Shown: positions 23,465 through 36,812 of the stretch, piece by piece
How the letters are laid out: every line of letters begins with the position of its first letter
Position numbering within the stretch: the stretch's first letter is position 1
Assembly: GCA_023846275.1 (NCBI GenBank)
Contig: CM043870.1
Location: forward strand, 15,104,385 to 15,168,384
DNA length: 64,000 bases
DNA from: Vanilla planifolia
Lineage: Eukaryota > Streptophyta > Magnoliopsida > Asparagales > Orchidaceae
Reading direction: 5' to 3'
The notes under the pieces: model-generated
The model's database searches: none
Told to the model about the DNA's origin: nothing
Seen by the model: the letters and a program-made list of their open reading frames with translations, nothing else
Position numbers and translations under genes: made by a program

Positions 23465-23825
23465 TTGATAAACTAACAAGTGATAATAAAAATAGAGATA
23501 ACCCATTATGTAATCAACTCAGAGAAAATCATAGATTGATAAGAAAAAAATAGAGAGAAAAATAGTAGTTAGAGAAGAGAGATGACTTAATAAAGTGGAA
23601 GAAAAGAACATAAATGAGATTGGGAAAATGATTAAAAAAGTGAAAGAGTTAGAGAAAAATAAAAAATATAGAAATATAGATGAGAGTGAACACAAGAATT
23701 TTGTAAGAAGATAAAGAATGAAGAGAAAAATAAGAGAATGATAATAAGAGAGAGAAGAAAGTGAGAGAATATGATAGACAATGAGATAAATAGAATAAAG
23801 TGGGAAGAATTTTAAATAAAAGTTA
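23465..23825 (-). repeat. GA-rich block of the unit
   Basis: A full block. It contains gagagtgaacacaagaattt, where others have gagaggccaagaag. Confidence 0.8.
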
Positions 23826-24436
23826 ACTCATAATAGTTAAACTTATATGTTTTCAAAATATAACAAGTTAATCATATATTTTATTTAATAATAACAAAAT
23901 AAAAAAATTATTTTTTTATGGTTATTTTACAATATGACAAGTCTTTAAAAAATATTATGACTATTAATTTAACATTGTTTTATTAAAACATAAACTAAAA
24001 TCATTAATTAAATAATGAATAAAATAATTATTCTATTATATTATCTTAATATGACGTAATATGGATAAAAAATCTAAATAATTTTTAACATTTGTTATAT
24101 AGTTTAAAATTTTTTATAATAGAATATTGCAATATTTAAAAAATTTTACAAACATTACATATATACAATTACAAATATAAATTAATTCTAGTTTATTATA
24201 ATCGATATTAGTTATTTTGCTCAATATTAAACTATATCAAAATAATTAATTTGTAATATCAAATAATGTTAATTTTTTATTGATGTATAAAATTTATAAT
24301 ATTGTTATAAAGTTATTACTAACAACTAAAAAAGTCTTATTTATAAAAAACTTTTTATAATAATTTAATTTTTTTAATATTAAAGTGTTATTAAAATTAA
24401 TTTTCATTTTGTAAGAAAACTGATGCTATGAGAAAT

Positions 24437-24549
24437 GTGTAGGGCACATAAATTCGCAAGAGGTCACCTATCCCAGTACTTATTTAGCCTAAGGATGCTT
24501 AACATTTGAGTTCTAATGAGATGTAGTCCTATAATACTTGTGTGGTCAC
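24437..24549 (-). pseudogene. 5S rRNA-like segment 13
   Basis: Full length. The minus strand shows GTGACCACACAAGTATTATA, ATCTCATTAGAACTCAAATG, then ACTGGGATAGGTGACCTCTT, which is close to plant box C. It lies just upstream of L4. Confidence 0.88.
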
Positions 24550-24644
24550 ACTTACATGCAAATGACAAAGAACCTTTATTTTATTATTGCTGTCTTCATG
24601 ATAATGAACCATTTGTAAAATTTTATAAATTATCAAACAATATT

Positions 24645-27037
24645 TGTTGGCTAACCCATGTGTTTCATTGGTCAAGCCTCAAATATTTATCCTTTTATCA
24701 TAATTGGCTTGCTTAGCATGAAATAGTTTTACATGTACAAAACAACCTATACATTTTGAACATGATGAACTAGTGGTCTTCTAAGGACCATGGAGTGTTT
24801 ATCACGGTTCAAAGATGGAAAACATGTGCATTAGCATTGATAAAGGTTTATTTTATAGTGAAATGGAACGTTAGCTTTTTGGGTTTAAGGCACTCTCCTT
24901 TTTGTAAAAATTTTAAATCATATTCAAGCGTCTAAATTGTTTCATCTCCCCCTTGATTTAGGAAAGAAATAAGAATCAATTTGTTAAATCTCTTAGATCT
25001 TTTTTTGTTAAAATCTTACTTAAACCATTCATTTGTTTAACACAATTTTGTTTTTGAATAATTCAATCATTTGTTAAATAATAATTTTTTTAGTTTTTCC
25101 AAATTCTACATTAGCTTGACTATTAAATCTAGAATACATTGAAAAATAACTATATTTATATTTTCATAATTAATTAAATTAAAAAATTTAATGTCACATT
25201 CCATGTTATGATCAAATGCAAATCACTCTAGCCAAGCTTAAGCACTAGCTTGGGACTTTTCTTTTTTTGAAAAATTCTATGTTAGGTTAATTTTTAAATA
25301 TTCATTATAGCAAATAAAAATGTATTAAATTTTACATAATTAAATAAATAAAAAATTTTGTGTCATATCTTAAGTAGTGCCTTAATACAAAAGTGCCAAG
25401 CCAAGCATAAGTCCAAACATAAGATCAAGAAAAATAGTCAGATCCATAGGGGGTCGACCTGTTCTGGTTCATGACAAATTCTTGAGGATGGGGCTTGCCA
25501 TTGGAACAAAATTGGAAGCATTCAAATGAAATGTAGGTATGGGATAGATCCAACCCAGAAATAAAGCAAAATGATAGGATTCATGTTAGGTGATTAAACC
25601 TAGAGCACACAAATGGGGCGCAAATAGGGAGCCAGGTAATGTTAGGTTCACATGTTATAGCCAGATGAATGCTTATAAAAGCTAAATAAGTTCCCTCGCC
25701 TATAATGTTGGACTATGTCCATTATGATAGTCCACCTCAAAAATACGTAGTGCTCAAAACCATTTGATCATAGTAGCGACCACTATTGACTTTAAACAGT
25801 GATCTTAACCGATGCAACCATCTGTTTGATATAGTGATCAAATGGTTACTACATTCATTGAAATTGATTGATCGATCCGATGGTTGTTATCTCATTCAAC
25901 TTCATTAGATTACTATTTTTGTCTCTACTTTTTGAAATAATCCTTCTAATGTTTTATGACCTAGATCTCTCCTATTTAAATCTTATGTAACACATCAAAT
26001 CCCAATTTCATCATTGATTAAACAAATGATATAGATCATATTTGGCTTGATCGAGTGGACCCAATCACATCCATTCTCAACCAATCGTCCATAACTCATC
26101 ATCTTTCATGGGATTTGACAAGATGGTTTATAACTCCTTTATGCCATTCTAGTGGCTCCAATCAATCCTACTTAATGGCTAAATAAAAATTCTTATTGTG
26201 CTAATTTGATAGCCATTTTGGCAGAATATTTTAAGATTATTTTAAGCTTTTCGAAGGGTGCTTTGGTGACAGCTTTTTACACACTTTCTAATGGCTATGA
26301 CAATAATTTCTAAACAAATAAACAAAAATTACTAATTAAGTGGCTAATAAAAATGAATAAGATTAAACATCTCAAAGAAGACCTAAATTATATTTCATTG
26401 GCATAAATGTCTTTTGAGAGTATCTACGTTTTATGACTACTTGAAATTCTAAATTCTTTCAACTTATACTAATTCTTCTAAGCTTTTATTTTCTTAATTA
26501 TTTTCATAATTTAGAGCTCTTCATGCCCCTACAAATTCTTCAAAAAGCATGGAAAAATTTTTACTTCAATATCAAAATATTGTTTTGGCTTTATTTTTAT
26601 TTTTCTTATGAGTTGGGTCTCTCAACATTTGTCAAAGCCTGAGTTCAATTTCATTTTGTAAGAAATCGAGCTAGTGTTAAGCTCATAAAAGTTTAGTTAA
26701 TGTTGACTAGACAAAAGCTAGTAGGTCAAAGGTGAACTATAAGGAAAAAACATCAAGTCGAAATTTTTTTATTAATGGATTTTTTGGGCCTGGGTTAATA
26801 GTGGATGTATGGTGTTGATTGAAGTGAATTACCAAAAATTTTGGAGTACCAATTCTACTTTTATTTTAATTATAAAAATTATAAATTATTATATTTGTAA
26901 ATAAAAGTTTTATGTAAAAATATACTTGTTTTTATCACAAATGTTTTAGGATAAGCACAATAAAAAAAATAAGAAAAAATAGTTGAAAACCATAATTCAG
27001 CCCCTTTTGTTGGATTCGCATAATCGTTTTCGCATCA
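24645..27037 (+). mobile_element. Solo-LTR-like element, copy L4 (2393 bp, longest and most complete)
   Basis: It runs from TGTTGGCTAACCC at 24645 to ...CGCATCA at 27037, with flanks ATATT (24640-24644) and ATTTG (27038-27042), both decayed from ATATG. Landmarks in order: the 165-bp segment in two tandem copies (about 25085-25260 and 25261-25435); ggtcgacct at about 25452; TATAAAA at 25674-25680, followed by gttccctcgcctataatgtt, which fits a U3-R promoter; a long stretch of repeated tgatc and aatgg phrases (25780-26170); the aaaattttggagtaccaatt region at about 26836; and attcagccccttttgttgga near the terminus. No primer-binding site, polypurine tract or protein domain follows, so this is a lone LTR. 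The ends resemble plant Ty1-copia LTRs, but I am unsure of the lineage. Confidence 0.9.
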
Positions 27038-27314
27038 ATTTGTATTTTTGAAAAACAATTATATTTTTATATATATTTCATTATATATTATAATAGCAAT
27101 ATTTTATTTATATAAAACAAAAGAAAATTATGTAGATAATTATTTTTGATAATATAGATATTAATATATAAGGTTTTTCTCCATTATGTCATCATTGTTA
27201 CAAACAAAAAATTAAATTATGTAAGAAACATAAATAATAAAATATATACATATGTCATAAATATTATATATTACACTATCTAATAAAACATATTTACTAA
27301 ATATTTTTAATTGA

Positions 27315-27670
27315 TGGTTTGGAAAAAACATTATAGAGATGGCGATGACTACTCTTTAAGAGAGAGAAAAACATGGATTGATAAGAGAAAAATTGGCAAG
27401 GAAATAGTAATAGATAAAAATGAGATGAGATTTAATAAAAATAAAAAGAAAAGAGAGATGATATAGGAGATAAATAGAATATATCAATAAATGAATGCAA
27501 GAGAGAGAAAAATGAGAATGTAGAAAAGGTTAAAAGAGAGAGGCTAAGAAAACTATAAGAAGATAGAGAGTGACAATAAGAGAGAGAACAAAGTGAGATA
27601 ATATGAGAGATAATATGACAGACACAGATAAATTGAAAAATATGTGAGAAGTAAATATGTAAAAGAAAAA
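27315..27670 (-). repeat. GA-rich block of the unit
   Basis: A full block. The 98-codon spurious frame 27432-27728 runs along its complement and out into spacer. Confidence 0.8.
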
Positions 27671-28298
27671 TCTCGTTATTTAAAATTAAAATGTTTATTA
27701 AAAATAATAAGTTAATTAGGCATAACATTTAATAGTAATATAGTATATAAAATAGATTTTTGATTTGTTATTATTTTAAAATATTTTTAAATTTTTAAGG
27801 ATTATGTGGACTATTAATTTTACATTATTTTATTGAAAATTAAAAAATAAAATACTTTTACAAAATTGTAAAAAAATGTAATTATTCCAATATATTTTTA
27901 ATATATAAAATAAAATAGATAATGAATATAAATAATACTTAACATTAATAATATAATTTAAAATTTCTAAAATTCAACAATATAGTATTATTATATTAAA
28001 AAATTCCATAAACATCACATATATACTATTATAAATATAAATTTGTTCTAATTTATTATAACTAATAAATGTTTTTTTCTCAACATTAAACTATATGAAA
28101 CTTATCATTTTATTATATCATATGATATACCATATTTATTATTATATCAAATTAAGAATAATATTATAATTTATTATTTATAATTAATTTATAAAATTAT
28201 AATTACATACTATCACTTATAATACTTTAATGTTTTAACATTAACATGTTATTAAAATAAATTCTCTTTTATCAAAGAAAGAAATATGAAAAAACATT

Positions 28299-28392
28299 GG
28301 TAATACGATGACTTTTTAAGTCATCAGGCATGCAATGGTTCTCTTGTCCATGCAAGCTTAACCATGGAGTTCTTGTGAGATCTAGCGTGATA
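28299..28392 (-). pseudogene. 5S rRNA-like segment 14 (5' end lost)
   Basis: On the minus strand ATCTCACAAGAACTCCATGG, TTAAGCTTGCATGGACAAGA and a weak box C are visible. The first bases of the gene (CAGCATTATAGCAC) are missing. Confidence 0.75.
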
Positions 28393-28744
28393 GAAAAAAA
28401 ATCATATTAGTATGATTATTGTTTTAAAGATAGTGAATCGTTTCTAAAATTTTCAAAAGTAACAAGCATATGCACTTTTTTAAAAAATTAAGATTATTAT
28501 ATATGTCATAATAAATTATAATGGCAACATTTTAATTATATAAAATTAATATAAGAAATTATATAAACTATTATTTTAGTTAACATAGACATTAATATAT
28601 TAGATTTTTTTTCTAATATGTTATCATTTTTATAAATTAAAAATCAAATTACATAATAAATGTATATAATAAAAGAAATATTTATAAACAAATTGTATAT
28701 TAAGGTATGAACCATGTGTTATTTCATAAATATTGTTAACAAAT

Positions 28745-29105
28745 GGGTTGAAAAGTGATAATAGAGACAAAGATAATTATTCTACAAGAGAGAGGGAAGC
28801 TACTAATTTTTAAGAACAAAATAGAGAGAAAAATAATAATAGAGATTATTAAAAAGTTAATTAATGAAGAAAAAGAATAGAGAGAGCATAAAAGAGATAG
28901 AGAGAATTAATAAAAAAAAAGTAAAAATGAAGGAGAAATAAAAAAGTAAAAAATAATAGAAGAGAGATTGAGGCCAAAAAAATATGGAGATAAAGAATAA
29001 AAAGACAAATAAAAGAATGATAATCGAAGCGAGTAGGATGCTAGAGATACGAGAGACATTGAGATAAGAGAGATAAGTGAGAAAAATAATTAAGTAAAAG
29101 TTAAA
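28745..29105 (-). repeat. GA-rich block of the unit
   Basis: A full block. The complement carries the Phe/Leu-rich spurious frame 28857-29111. Confidence 0.8.
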
Positions 29106-29697
29106 TCCCAATAATCAAACTTAGAATATTTATTAAATATTATATGTTTATCATATATATTAGTTTATAATAATGAAATATAAAAAATATTTGAGCATTA
29201 TTATTATTTTAGAATATTAAAAATATTGAAGGAATATTTTGACATTTAACTCGATGTCATTGTACTCTCACTTAAAGTTTATAATTTTATTAAACAATAA
29301 ATAATATAGTTAATATAATAATATATCTTTATAAAATGTACAATAGATAATAAAAATTAATAATATTTATCATTTTTGAATTAAACTTAGATTTCTAATA
29401 TTGAATAATATAATATTACTATTCTTTAAAACTTCAAGTCACATGAAATATATAAAATTACATATAAATTAATTTTAGTTTGTTATAATTGATATAAGTT
29501 ATTTTGCTTAATATTAAACTATATGAAATTATTATTTTGTTATATAACATGATGGAACTTTTTATTTTGTATAAAACAAAAAATAATATCATAAAGTAAT
29601 TGTAAACCATCAATCATAATAATTTTATTTGCTAGCATTAACAGGTTATTAAAATGAATTATGATTCATTAGAAAATGGAAAGCCATGAAAAAAAAT

Positions 29698-29806
29698 TGT
29701 GGAAAAGGACTTCTAAAGAGGTCACAAGACCAATGCTACTTTAACCTAAGCAAGCTTAACTTTGGAATTTTGATGAGATCTAATTCTATAATATTTGTGT
29801 GGTCAC
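29698..29806 (-). pseudogene. 5S rRNA-like segment 15
   Basis: Full length. The minus strand shows GTGACCACACAAATATTATA, AGATCTCATCAAAATTCCAA, AGTTAAGCTTGCTTAGGTTA and GTGACCTCTTTAGAAGTCC. It lies next to L5. Confidence 0.87.
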
Positions 29807-29893
29807 CCAAGCATACAAATGATAAAGAATCATATTTCTGTAATTATTGTCTTGAATCTAGTGTCTAAAATTCTCTAAATAATCAAACATATG

Positions 29894-32051
29894 TGTTTGG
29901 TCACCCTTGTGTTTAATGGGACAAGCCTTAAATATTTATCCTTTTATTCTAATGTGTGTGTTTAATGTGAAATGGGTTTATTACATTTGAATAATAAGGC
30001 ATTCATTTTGAACATGATGGTCTAGTAGTGTTCAAAGCACCTTATAGTGTTTAAAAAGCTGCAAGGATTGAAAACACATGAATAACTTTGATAATGATTT
30101 ATTTTACTTTAAAATAAAATGTTAGGCTACTGATTTTGACACACTCCCTTTTCGTATCAATTTCACATCATATTTATTCATCTAAATTTTTCATCATCTC
30201 TTGATTTAGCAAATCAATATAATTTAATTTTTCAATCTCTCAATTCTTTTCTTGGTATAAATCTTAAATAATTCAGTCATGGAATTAAAATAATTCTATT
30301 TTTGAATATTCCATCTTTTTTAAATTATACTTTGTGTTTTTAACATATTCTATGTTATTTTAATTGTTAAATATTCATAACAACATAAAAATAATTCTAT
30401 TAAATTTTTCATAATTAAATTAATAAAGAAAATTATGCCACATTCAAAGCTAAACCCAAATCTGAAAGTCTCAAGCCAAGCTTAAGCCTAAGCCTTGGGT
30501 ACGGAAATATTATTGGATAGATTTCAGGTCAAACCATTTTAGCTCACAACAAATTTTGAACCAATGGAGGGAAGGGATTGGATTGAACCAGGAAGCATTC
30601 AAACCAAATATAAGTATGAGCCTCGTGAAACTTTGATAAACCCATATTTTACTAATCTACCAAGGTGATTAAGTACTAAGTGCATAATTAGGGAGCAAGC
30701 TCATATTAAGTTGTCAAGTTACACCCTAGTGTATGCTTATAAAAACAAAATATGTTTTCTTTCCCACAATATGGGACTAAGCCTTTGTAACTATCTCCAT
30801 CTAAAACTAGCCGCACTAAGCACCATTTGATTGCACATTTTTGTAATCACAATTTTGAAATCGCCTCTACCTTTAAATAGTCATCTTAATTGATCCAATC
30901 ATCTATTTGATAAGATGATCATACAATTTATTATTCTTTTACAATAATTAATTGAGCCATCTAATGGCCATTAACTTGTCTAACTTCAATGGATGACTAT
31001 TTTTATTTCTTGCATTTTAAAATAATATATCTTTCATCTAACATTTGAGATCTCTCCTAAACAAATCCTATGGCCCAAATATAATCTTTATTTTACCATT
31101 CATTAATCAAATGATACAAATCTCATTTGACATGATCTTACTCTGTAGAACTTACGCCTTAATCACTATCCAAAGGATCAAGTCAATCCAACATAATGGG
31201 TAAATAACTAGCAATTATTATGCCATTGTAGTGGCCATTTTGAAGAATATTTTAAGATTTTTTAAGCTGTTTAGAAGTTATGTAACGATTTTTAACTCAC
31301 TTTCTAACAACACTGACAAAATGTTTCCAATAAATACCTAACAATTATCAATGAAATGACAAATAAATGGAAAAAAAGAATTTAACATCTTAGAGAACCA
31401 ATATTATATTCTATTAGCATATATTTTCCCTAGCAGAAGATTAGCCTTACAACTAATTAAAATTCCAATTCTTTTAGTTATGCCTAATTCTTGTAAGCTT
31501 TCATTTTTTAATTCTTTTTTAGACTTTTGATAATTTTGTACCTTTTTATATTCATCAGCTACCATTATAAAATTTGTATACTTCTATAAAACATTTGTTT
31601 CTTACTATATTTTTTATTTTATTTTTTCAGTTGGGCAGCCTAGCATTTAGGAAAGCTTGAGCTCAATTTGTTCTAAAAGAAACTTTGTTAGGGTTGGGTT
31701 TATAAAATCCTTGTGTTGGAGGAAGTTGTAAACATTGGTTGGTTAGAGGTGACCCTTAAGAAAAAATCTAAAGTTTTAATTCTTTTAGTATTCTGCAATT
31801 TTTCGAAGTCGATTGTGGGTTGACATAGATTTTTGTTTGAACCAAGTCACCTAAAAATTTTTGTGTATCATTTTGACTATTATTTTATTTATAAAAATAG
31901 TAGATTGTTATATTTTTAAATCTATTTTTTTATAAACATAAAATTATATATGCAATTAATTTTTTAAAATAAATATAGTTAAAAAAAGTAAAAATAGTTT
32001 ATAGCCATAATTTACCCTTTTTGTAGGCTTTGCACATTCATTTTCAATTAA
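29894..32051 (+). mobile_element. Solo-LTR-like element, copy L5 (2158 bp)
   Basis: It runs from TGTTTGGTCACCC at 29894 to ...CAATTAA at 32051 (terminal CA decayed to AA), flanked by ATATG (29889-29893) and ATATT (32052-32056). TATAAAA lies at 30738-30744, followed by ttctttcccacaatatggga. It has only one copy of the 165-bp segment. About 250 bp downstream the array resumes with spacer just before the next 5S, so this unit lacks its GA block and most spacer. Confidence 0.88.
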
Positions 32052-32330
32052 ATATTCACTTCTAAAAAAATTGTAATTACTATATATTTAATAATATATT
32101 TTAATATAGATATTGTATTTATCTAAAATTATTTTTAATAACTAAATTAAAAATATTAATAAGTAATAATTGAAATAATCATTGTAATATATTATATATA
32201 CATATATAAATGAATAATTGTTTTTATAATATTGTGATAATGTTGTTATTAAAAATTAACTACTAAATGTTGGCATTAACATGATATTAAACCAAATGTT
32301 GATTCCTTGAAAAAAGTTATTTTAAACAAT

Positions 32331-32443
32331 ATTTTATCATGGGAATTTCTCAAGATGTTAACCATCCTAATACCACTCTCACCCATGCATGCTTAACTTT
32401 GAACTTCTAACGAGATATATTGCCATAATGATTGCACAGTCAC
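32331..32443 (-). pseudogene. 5S rRNA-like segment 16
   Basis: Full length. On the minus strand AAGTTAAGCATGCATGGGTG and AGAGTGGTATTAGGATGGTT are among the cleaner central regions. With the LTR subtracted, it lies only about 470 bp from the previous 5S, the shortest unit seen. Confidence 0.87.
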
Positions 32444-32807
32444 AGATGCATGTAAACAACAAAAAATCATACTTGTGTGATTTTTGTTCTTAAGATGATG
32501 AATCATTTCTAAACTTTTCAAAACTATCAAGCATATGCACTTTTTAAAAAATTATTCTTATTATATACATCACAATTTATTCGAATTCCAGCATTTTATT
32601 TATATTAAATCAAAAAAATTATGTAACAATTATATTTTTCTTAAGATAGACATTAACACAAAAGTTTCTTCTATTATGTTCACTTTTTTATAATTTAAAA
32701 ATTAAAATATGCAACAAATTTAAATAAAAAAATATATTTATCATAAATATTTCATATTAACAAGGTAACTAAAGATATTAATTAAATATTATTTATTCAT
32801 GACCTTG

Positions 32808-33180
32808 AAAAGAGATAATGGACACATAGATAATTATTCTAAAAGAGAGAAAGTCATAGATCGATATGAATAAAATAAAGTGAAAAATAGTAATAGTAAT
32901 TGATGAGAGACAATTTAATAAATAACAAAAAAAAGGAAAAAGACATGGAGTAGATAGATAGAATAAATAATTAGATTGAGATAATTATTCTACAAGTGAA
33001 TGAGAATGACACATAATTATAAGAGCAAAATACAAAAGAAAAGAGAAATAAAGTATAAATTAAAAAATTAAAGTGAAAGAAATGAGAAAATACAGATGAT
33101 AGAAAAGAGGGAGACTAAGAAAAATAGTAAAAGGTCGGGAACAAATAAACAAATAAAGAATGATAATTAGAGATAGAAAT
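32808..33180 (-). repeat. GA-rich block with internal partial duplication
   Basis: The start phrase of the block (gataattattctaaaagaga) recurs about 150 bp later as gataattattctacaagtga (about 32978). The first 75-80 bp are therefore present twice within this block. Confidence 0.72.
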
Positions 33181-33805
33181 CATTTAAAAAAATTTCATTT
33201 TAATAATACAACAAATAATATTTATTAAATATAAAGATTTAATCAAACATAATATCTAAAAAAAAAATGGAATGTGGGCTTTTTTAATTTTTTAAGAATA
33301 TTTCAAATTTTCAAAAAAAATTAAATTTATTATTATTTTATTCATATAAAAATTAAAAATTTAATTAAATAACAAATAATATAATTATTCTAATATATTA
33401 TTTTTTATAATATAATATAGATGATAAATATAAAAAATATTTCACATTAACGATATAATTTTTTAATTTTCTATTATTTTATAATATAATGATTCTATAT
33501 TTAAAAGATATTACACACATCATATATGTATTATTATAAATGTAATTTAATTCAAATTTGTTGTAACTGATATAAGTTTTTTTCTTGATATTAAACTATG
33601 TTAAATTTATTATTTTATAATATCATACGATGTATCATATTTTTTATTAAATGAAATTAATAATAATGTTATAAATGTATTATTAGTGATTAATTTTTAA
33701 AATTATAATTATGAATAATAAATTATAATAATTTAATTTTTTAACATTAACATTTTGTTCAAATAAATTTTCATTTTTTAGAAAAACGAATTTCAATAAT
33801 TTTTT

Positions 33806-33912
33806 TCAATTAGAGGAGTTTTTCAGAAGGTCTCATTATACAACTCTCACCCCCAAGCAAGCCTAACTTTTGAGTTTTAATGAGATCGATGGCCATAATG
33901 CTCTTGTGGTAG
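33806..33912 (-). pseudogene. 5S rRNA-like segment 17
   Basis: Full length, with small deletions. The minus strand shows ATCTCATTAAAACTCAAAAG, TTAGGCTTGCTTGGGGGTGA and GAGAGTTGTATAATGAGACC. Box C is damaged. Confidence 0.8.
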
Positions 33913-34089
33913 GAATTGCATAGAATAGACAAAATATAGTTGTGTGATTATTGTATTAAAGATAATGAATGATTATGAAAATTTTAGAAGTATCAAGAAT
34001 ATGCACTTTTAAAAAAGATTTATGTTTATTTTATATCATAATATATTCTAATATCAACATTTTGTTAATGTAAAATAAATAAAAAATTT

Positions 34090-35452
34090 TAATGTTCCCT
34101 TCCTATAGTGTAGAGCTCTCTCGAATATGACTCTCTCCATCCAAAACCGATAACACTCCTCCCTATCTAATCATGAATTTTTGGGAACACACAATGGAGA
34201 TTGCCTCCATCTTTTAATTGTGATCTAAATCGATCCAACCGTCCATTCTTTAAGCCAATCAGATGGATGTTGATTCATCTAGTATAACTGATTGAACCAT
34301 CAAACCATCGTGATCTAGTATGGCATCATCAGATGGTTATTTTTATATCTACTTATAGAAATAATCTATACTTCATCTGATGACCTATATCTCTGCCGTT
34401 TGAATCCCACTAACATATCTAATCATAAAATAACCATTGATTAATGGAATGAGCTAGATCTCATCTTACATGATTAAATTTTTCTAATCAAGTCTTGATT
34501 GAACCAACCATCAAAACACATAAATTTATCACATTTGAACAGGGATTGTGATCTCCTCTTTGTCTATCCAATGGCTCTAGTCAAGCCCGCCTAATGGTTG
34601 AATAACAAGCTATTATTGTGCGATTATAGTGGCTACATTAGAAGAATATTTCAAGAACTATTTATAGGATTTCAAGTTGCTTTTGTAATAGCTTTAAACT
34701 CAATTTCCCATGGCTATGACTAAACTTTTTTGCAAATATTTAACCATTATGAATGAAATGTCTAGGCGAAATGAACAACATTTTAAATCTTGGAGAATGA
34801 TTGCATCATATTTTTTTGGCATAAATTTCCACTATCAACACCAGTGGCTTACAATTACTTGAAAAACCAAATTCTTTTAGCTAAGCCTAATTCTTGTATG
34901 CTTTCAATTTCTCCATTTTTTTCATCATCTTGTGCTCCTAATGTTTTTTTACAATCACCAACAAGCATAAGAAAACTTTTACATTTTTATCAAAATTTAT
35001 TTATTTTCTTTATTTTCTTCTTTTGGGTTTGGTAGCTCAACATTTGCTAAAGCTTAAGTCTTGTTTGGTCTCATAAAAAACTTTGTTAGTATTGAGCTTA
35101 TAAAGCCCATGCTATAATTGAAACCTTAAAAGCATGTAGGTTAGAGGTGATCTATAAGAAAAAACTTAAGTCGTAATTACTTTTGTTAGTGGACTATTTT
35201 TCAACATCAATTGAGGGTAATGCAGCTTCTAGATTTAATCAAACTACGTCAAAATTTTAGTGTACGAGTTCAAAATTTATATTTATTATAAAAATTATAA
35301 ATTATAATATTTATAATTTGAACTTTCGTAAGAACATAAAAGTATTTCTTAATGAATTTTTCAAAACACATAAAATCAAAATATTGCAAAAAATAGTTTA
35401 AAATAATAATTCACAAAATTTTTATCAAATTTTCTAAATAATTTTCACTTCA
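34090..35452 (+). mobile_element. Solo-LTR-like element, copy L6 (5'-truncated)
   Basis: The upstream unit carries an intact empty site (gaatatgcacttttaaaaaa at about 33998). About 90 bp later the sequence jumps into the middle of the LTR (ttcccttcctatagtgtaga), just after the TATA region. The LTR then runs to its normal terminus ...TTTTCACTTCA at 35452, followed by ATATG at 35453-35457. This is a recombinant junction between an empty unit and a filled unit. The open frame 34790-35035 inside it has no recognisable product. Confidence 0.85.
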
Positions 35453-35711
35453 ATATGCACTTTTAAAAAACTAATGCTTATTATATAGGTCATAATTTAT
35501 TCAATATCAATATTGAATTTATATAAAGTTAAAAAAATTTAAATAAATTTTTTTATGACATAAACATCAACATATTAGATTTTTTTCTTATGTTATCCTT
35601 CTAATAAAAAATCTCAATTATGTCAGAAATAAAAAATAGTTAAATATATATTTAACATAAATATTATATATTAAACAATGAGACATGAGAGGCTTTATAA
35701 ATATTGTTAAT

Positions 35712-36065
35712 TTAGGGGTTGAAAAAGACATAATAGAGTTTGAGATTACTATTCTATAAGAGAAAGAAAGATATAGATTGATAAGAGAAAAATGATAAAT
35801 AAAATACCAATAGAGACTGATGGTTGATAATCTAATGAATAGGAAAAGGAAAGGGTGGACATAGAAGAAATAGAGAGAGAAAAAAAAATTAGTGAGAGAG
35901 AGAGATACAAAAGTAGATCGAGGTAATTGATAAGAAGCGGCTGAGGAGAATATAAGGAGATAGAGAGTAAAGAGACAATTAAAATAATGATAATCATAGA
36001 GAGAACGAAGAGAGAGAATATGAGTGACATTGAGATAAAGAGAAAAAAGTAAAAAAAAGTAAATA
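35712..36065 (-). repeat. GA-rich block of the unit
   Basis: A full block. The 93-codon spurious frame 35749-36030 lies on the complement. Confidence 0.8.
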
Positions 36066-36566
36066 AACGTTATATCTTAAAAATAAAACATATAAATTTT
36101 TTCTAATATAATAAGATCATAATAAGTATTGCTTAATAATAGTAAAACATAAAAAATATTTTATGTTTGTTATTACTTAAGAGTAATACAAATATTTAAA
36201 GAATGTTTTTAATATTTGTTAAGTATTTTTTACTTATAAATTAATTAAAAAAGTTAAGAAAATTATTAAAAGTATAATTAATCAAATATTTTACCTTTAT
36301 ATGATGTAGTATAGATAATAAATATAAATAATATTTAACATTAATGATATAATTTTTATTTCTAATATTATATAATATAATATTACTATATTTAACAAAT
36401 TCTATGCATAACATCTATTTACTGTTATAAACATAAATTAATTCTAATTTATTTAAGTTGATATAGGTTATTTTGTTGAATATTACGTTATATTAAAATA
36501 ATAACTTTATTATATAATATGGTGCATCATATCTATTATTTTATGAGATTTATGATTGTAATTTAT

Positions 36567-36636
36567 AATAATTATAAATTATCATTTATAATAATTTTAA
36601 AAAATAATTATAAATTATCATTTATAATAATTTAAT
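36567..36636. repeat. Two direct copies of about 32 bp in the pre-5S spacer
   Basis: The phrase taattataaattatcattt plus taataat occurs at about 36569-36600 and again at 36604-36636. Other units have it once. Confidence 0.7.
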
Positions 36637-36700
36637 TTTTTAACATTAATATTTTATTAAAATAAATTGTCATTCATTAGAAAAAAATGCTACGAAAAAA

Positions 36701-36812
36701 GCAGCAACACAAGGAGTTCAAAAGACGTAACACATACCAATACGACATTGGCCTAAGCATGCTTAACGTTAGAGTTGTAATGAGATCAAGTGTTATTTTG
36801 CTGTTGTGGTCA
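36701..36812 (-). pseudogene. 5S rRNA-like segment 18
   Basis: Full length. The minus strand shows CACAACAGCAAAATAACACT, CTCATTACAACTCTAACGTT, AAGCATGCTTAGGCCAATGT and a damaged box C. Confidence 0.84.

Noticed and set aside
24516-24716. Open frame across a 5S end and the start of LTR L4, and a similar one at 29686-29868
   Set aside because: Both span the 5S/LTR boundary of filled units, so their resemblance comes from shared non-coding sequence.
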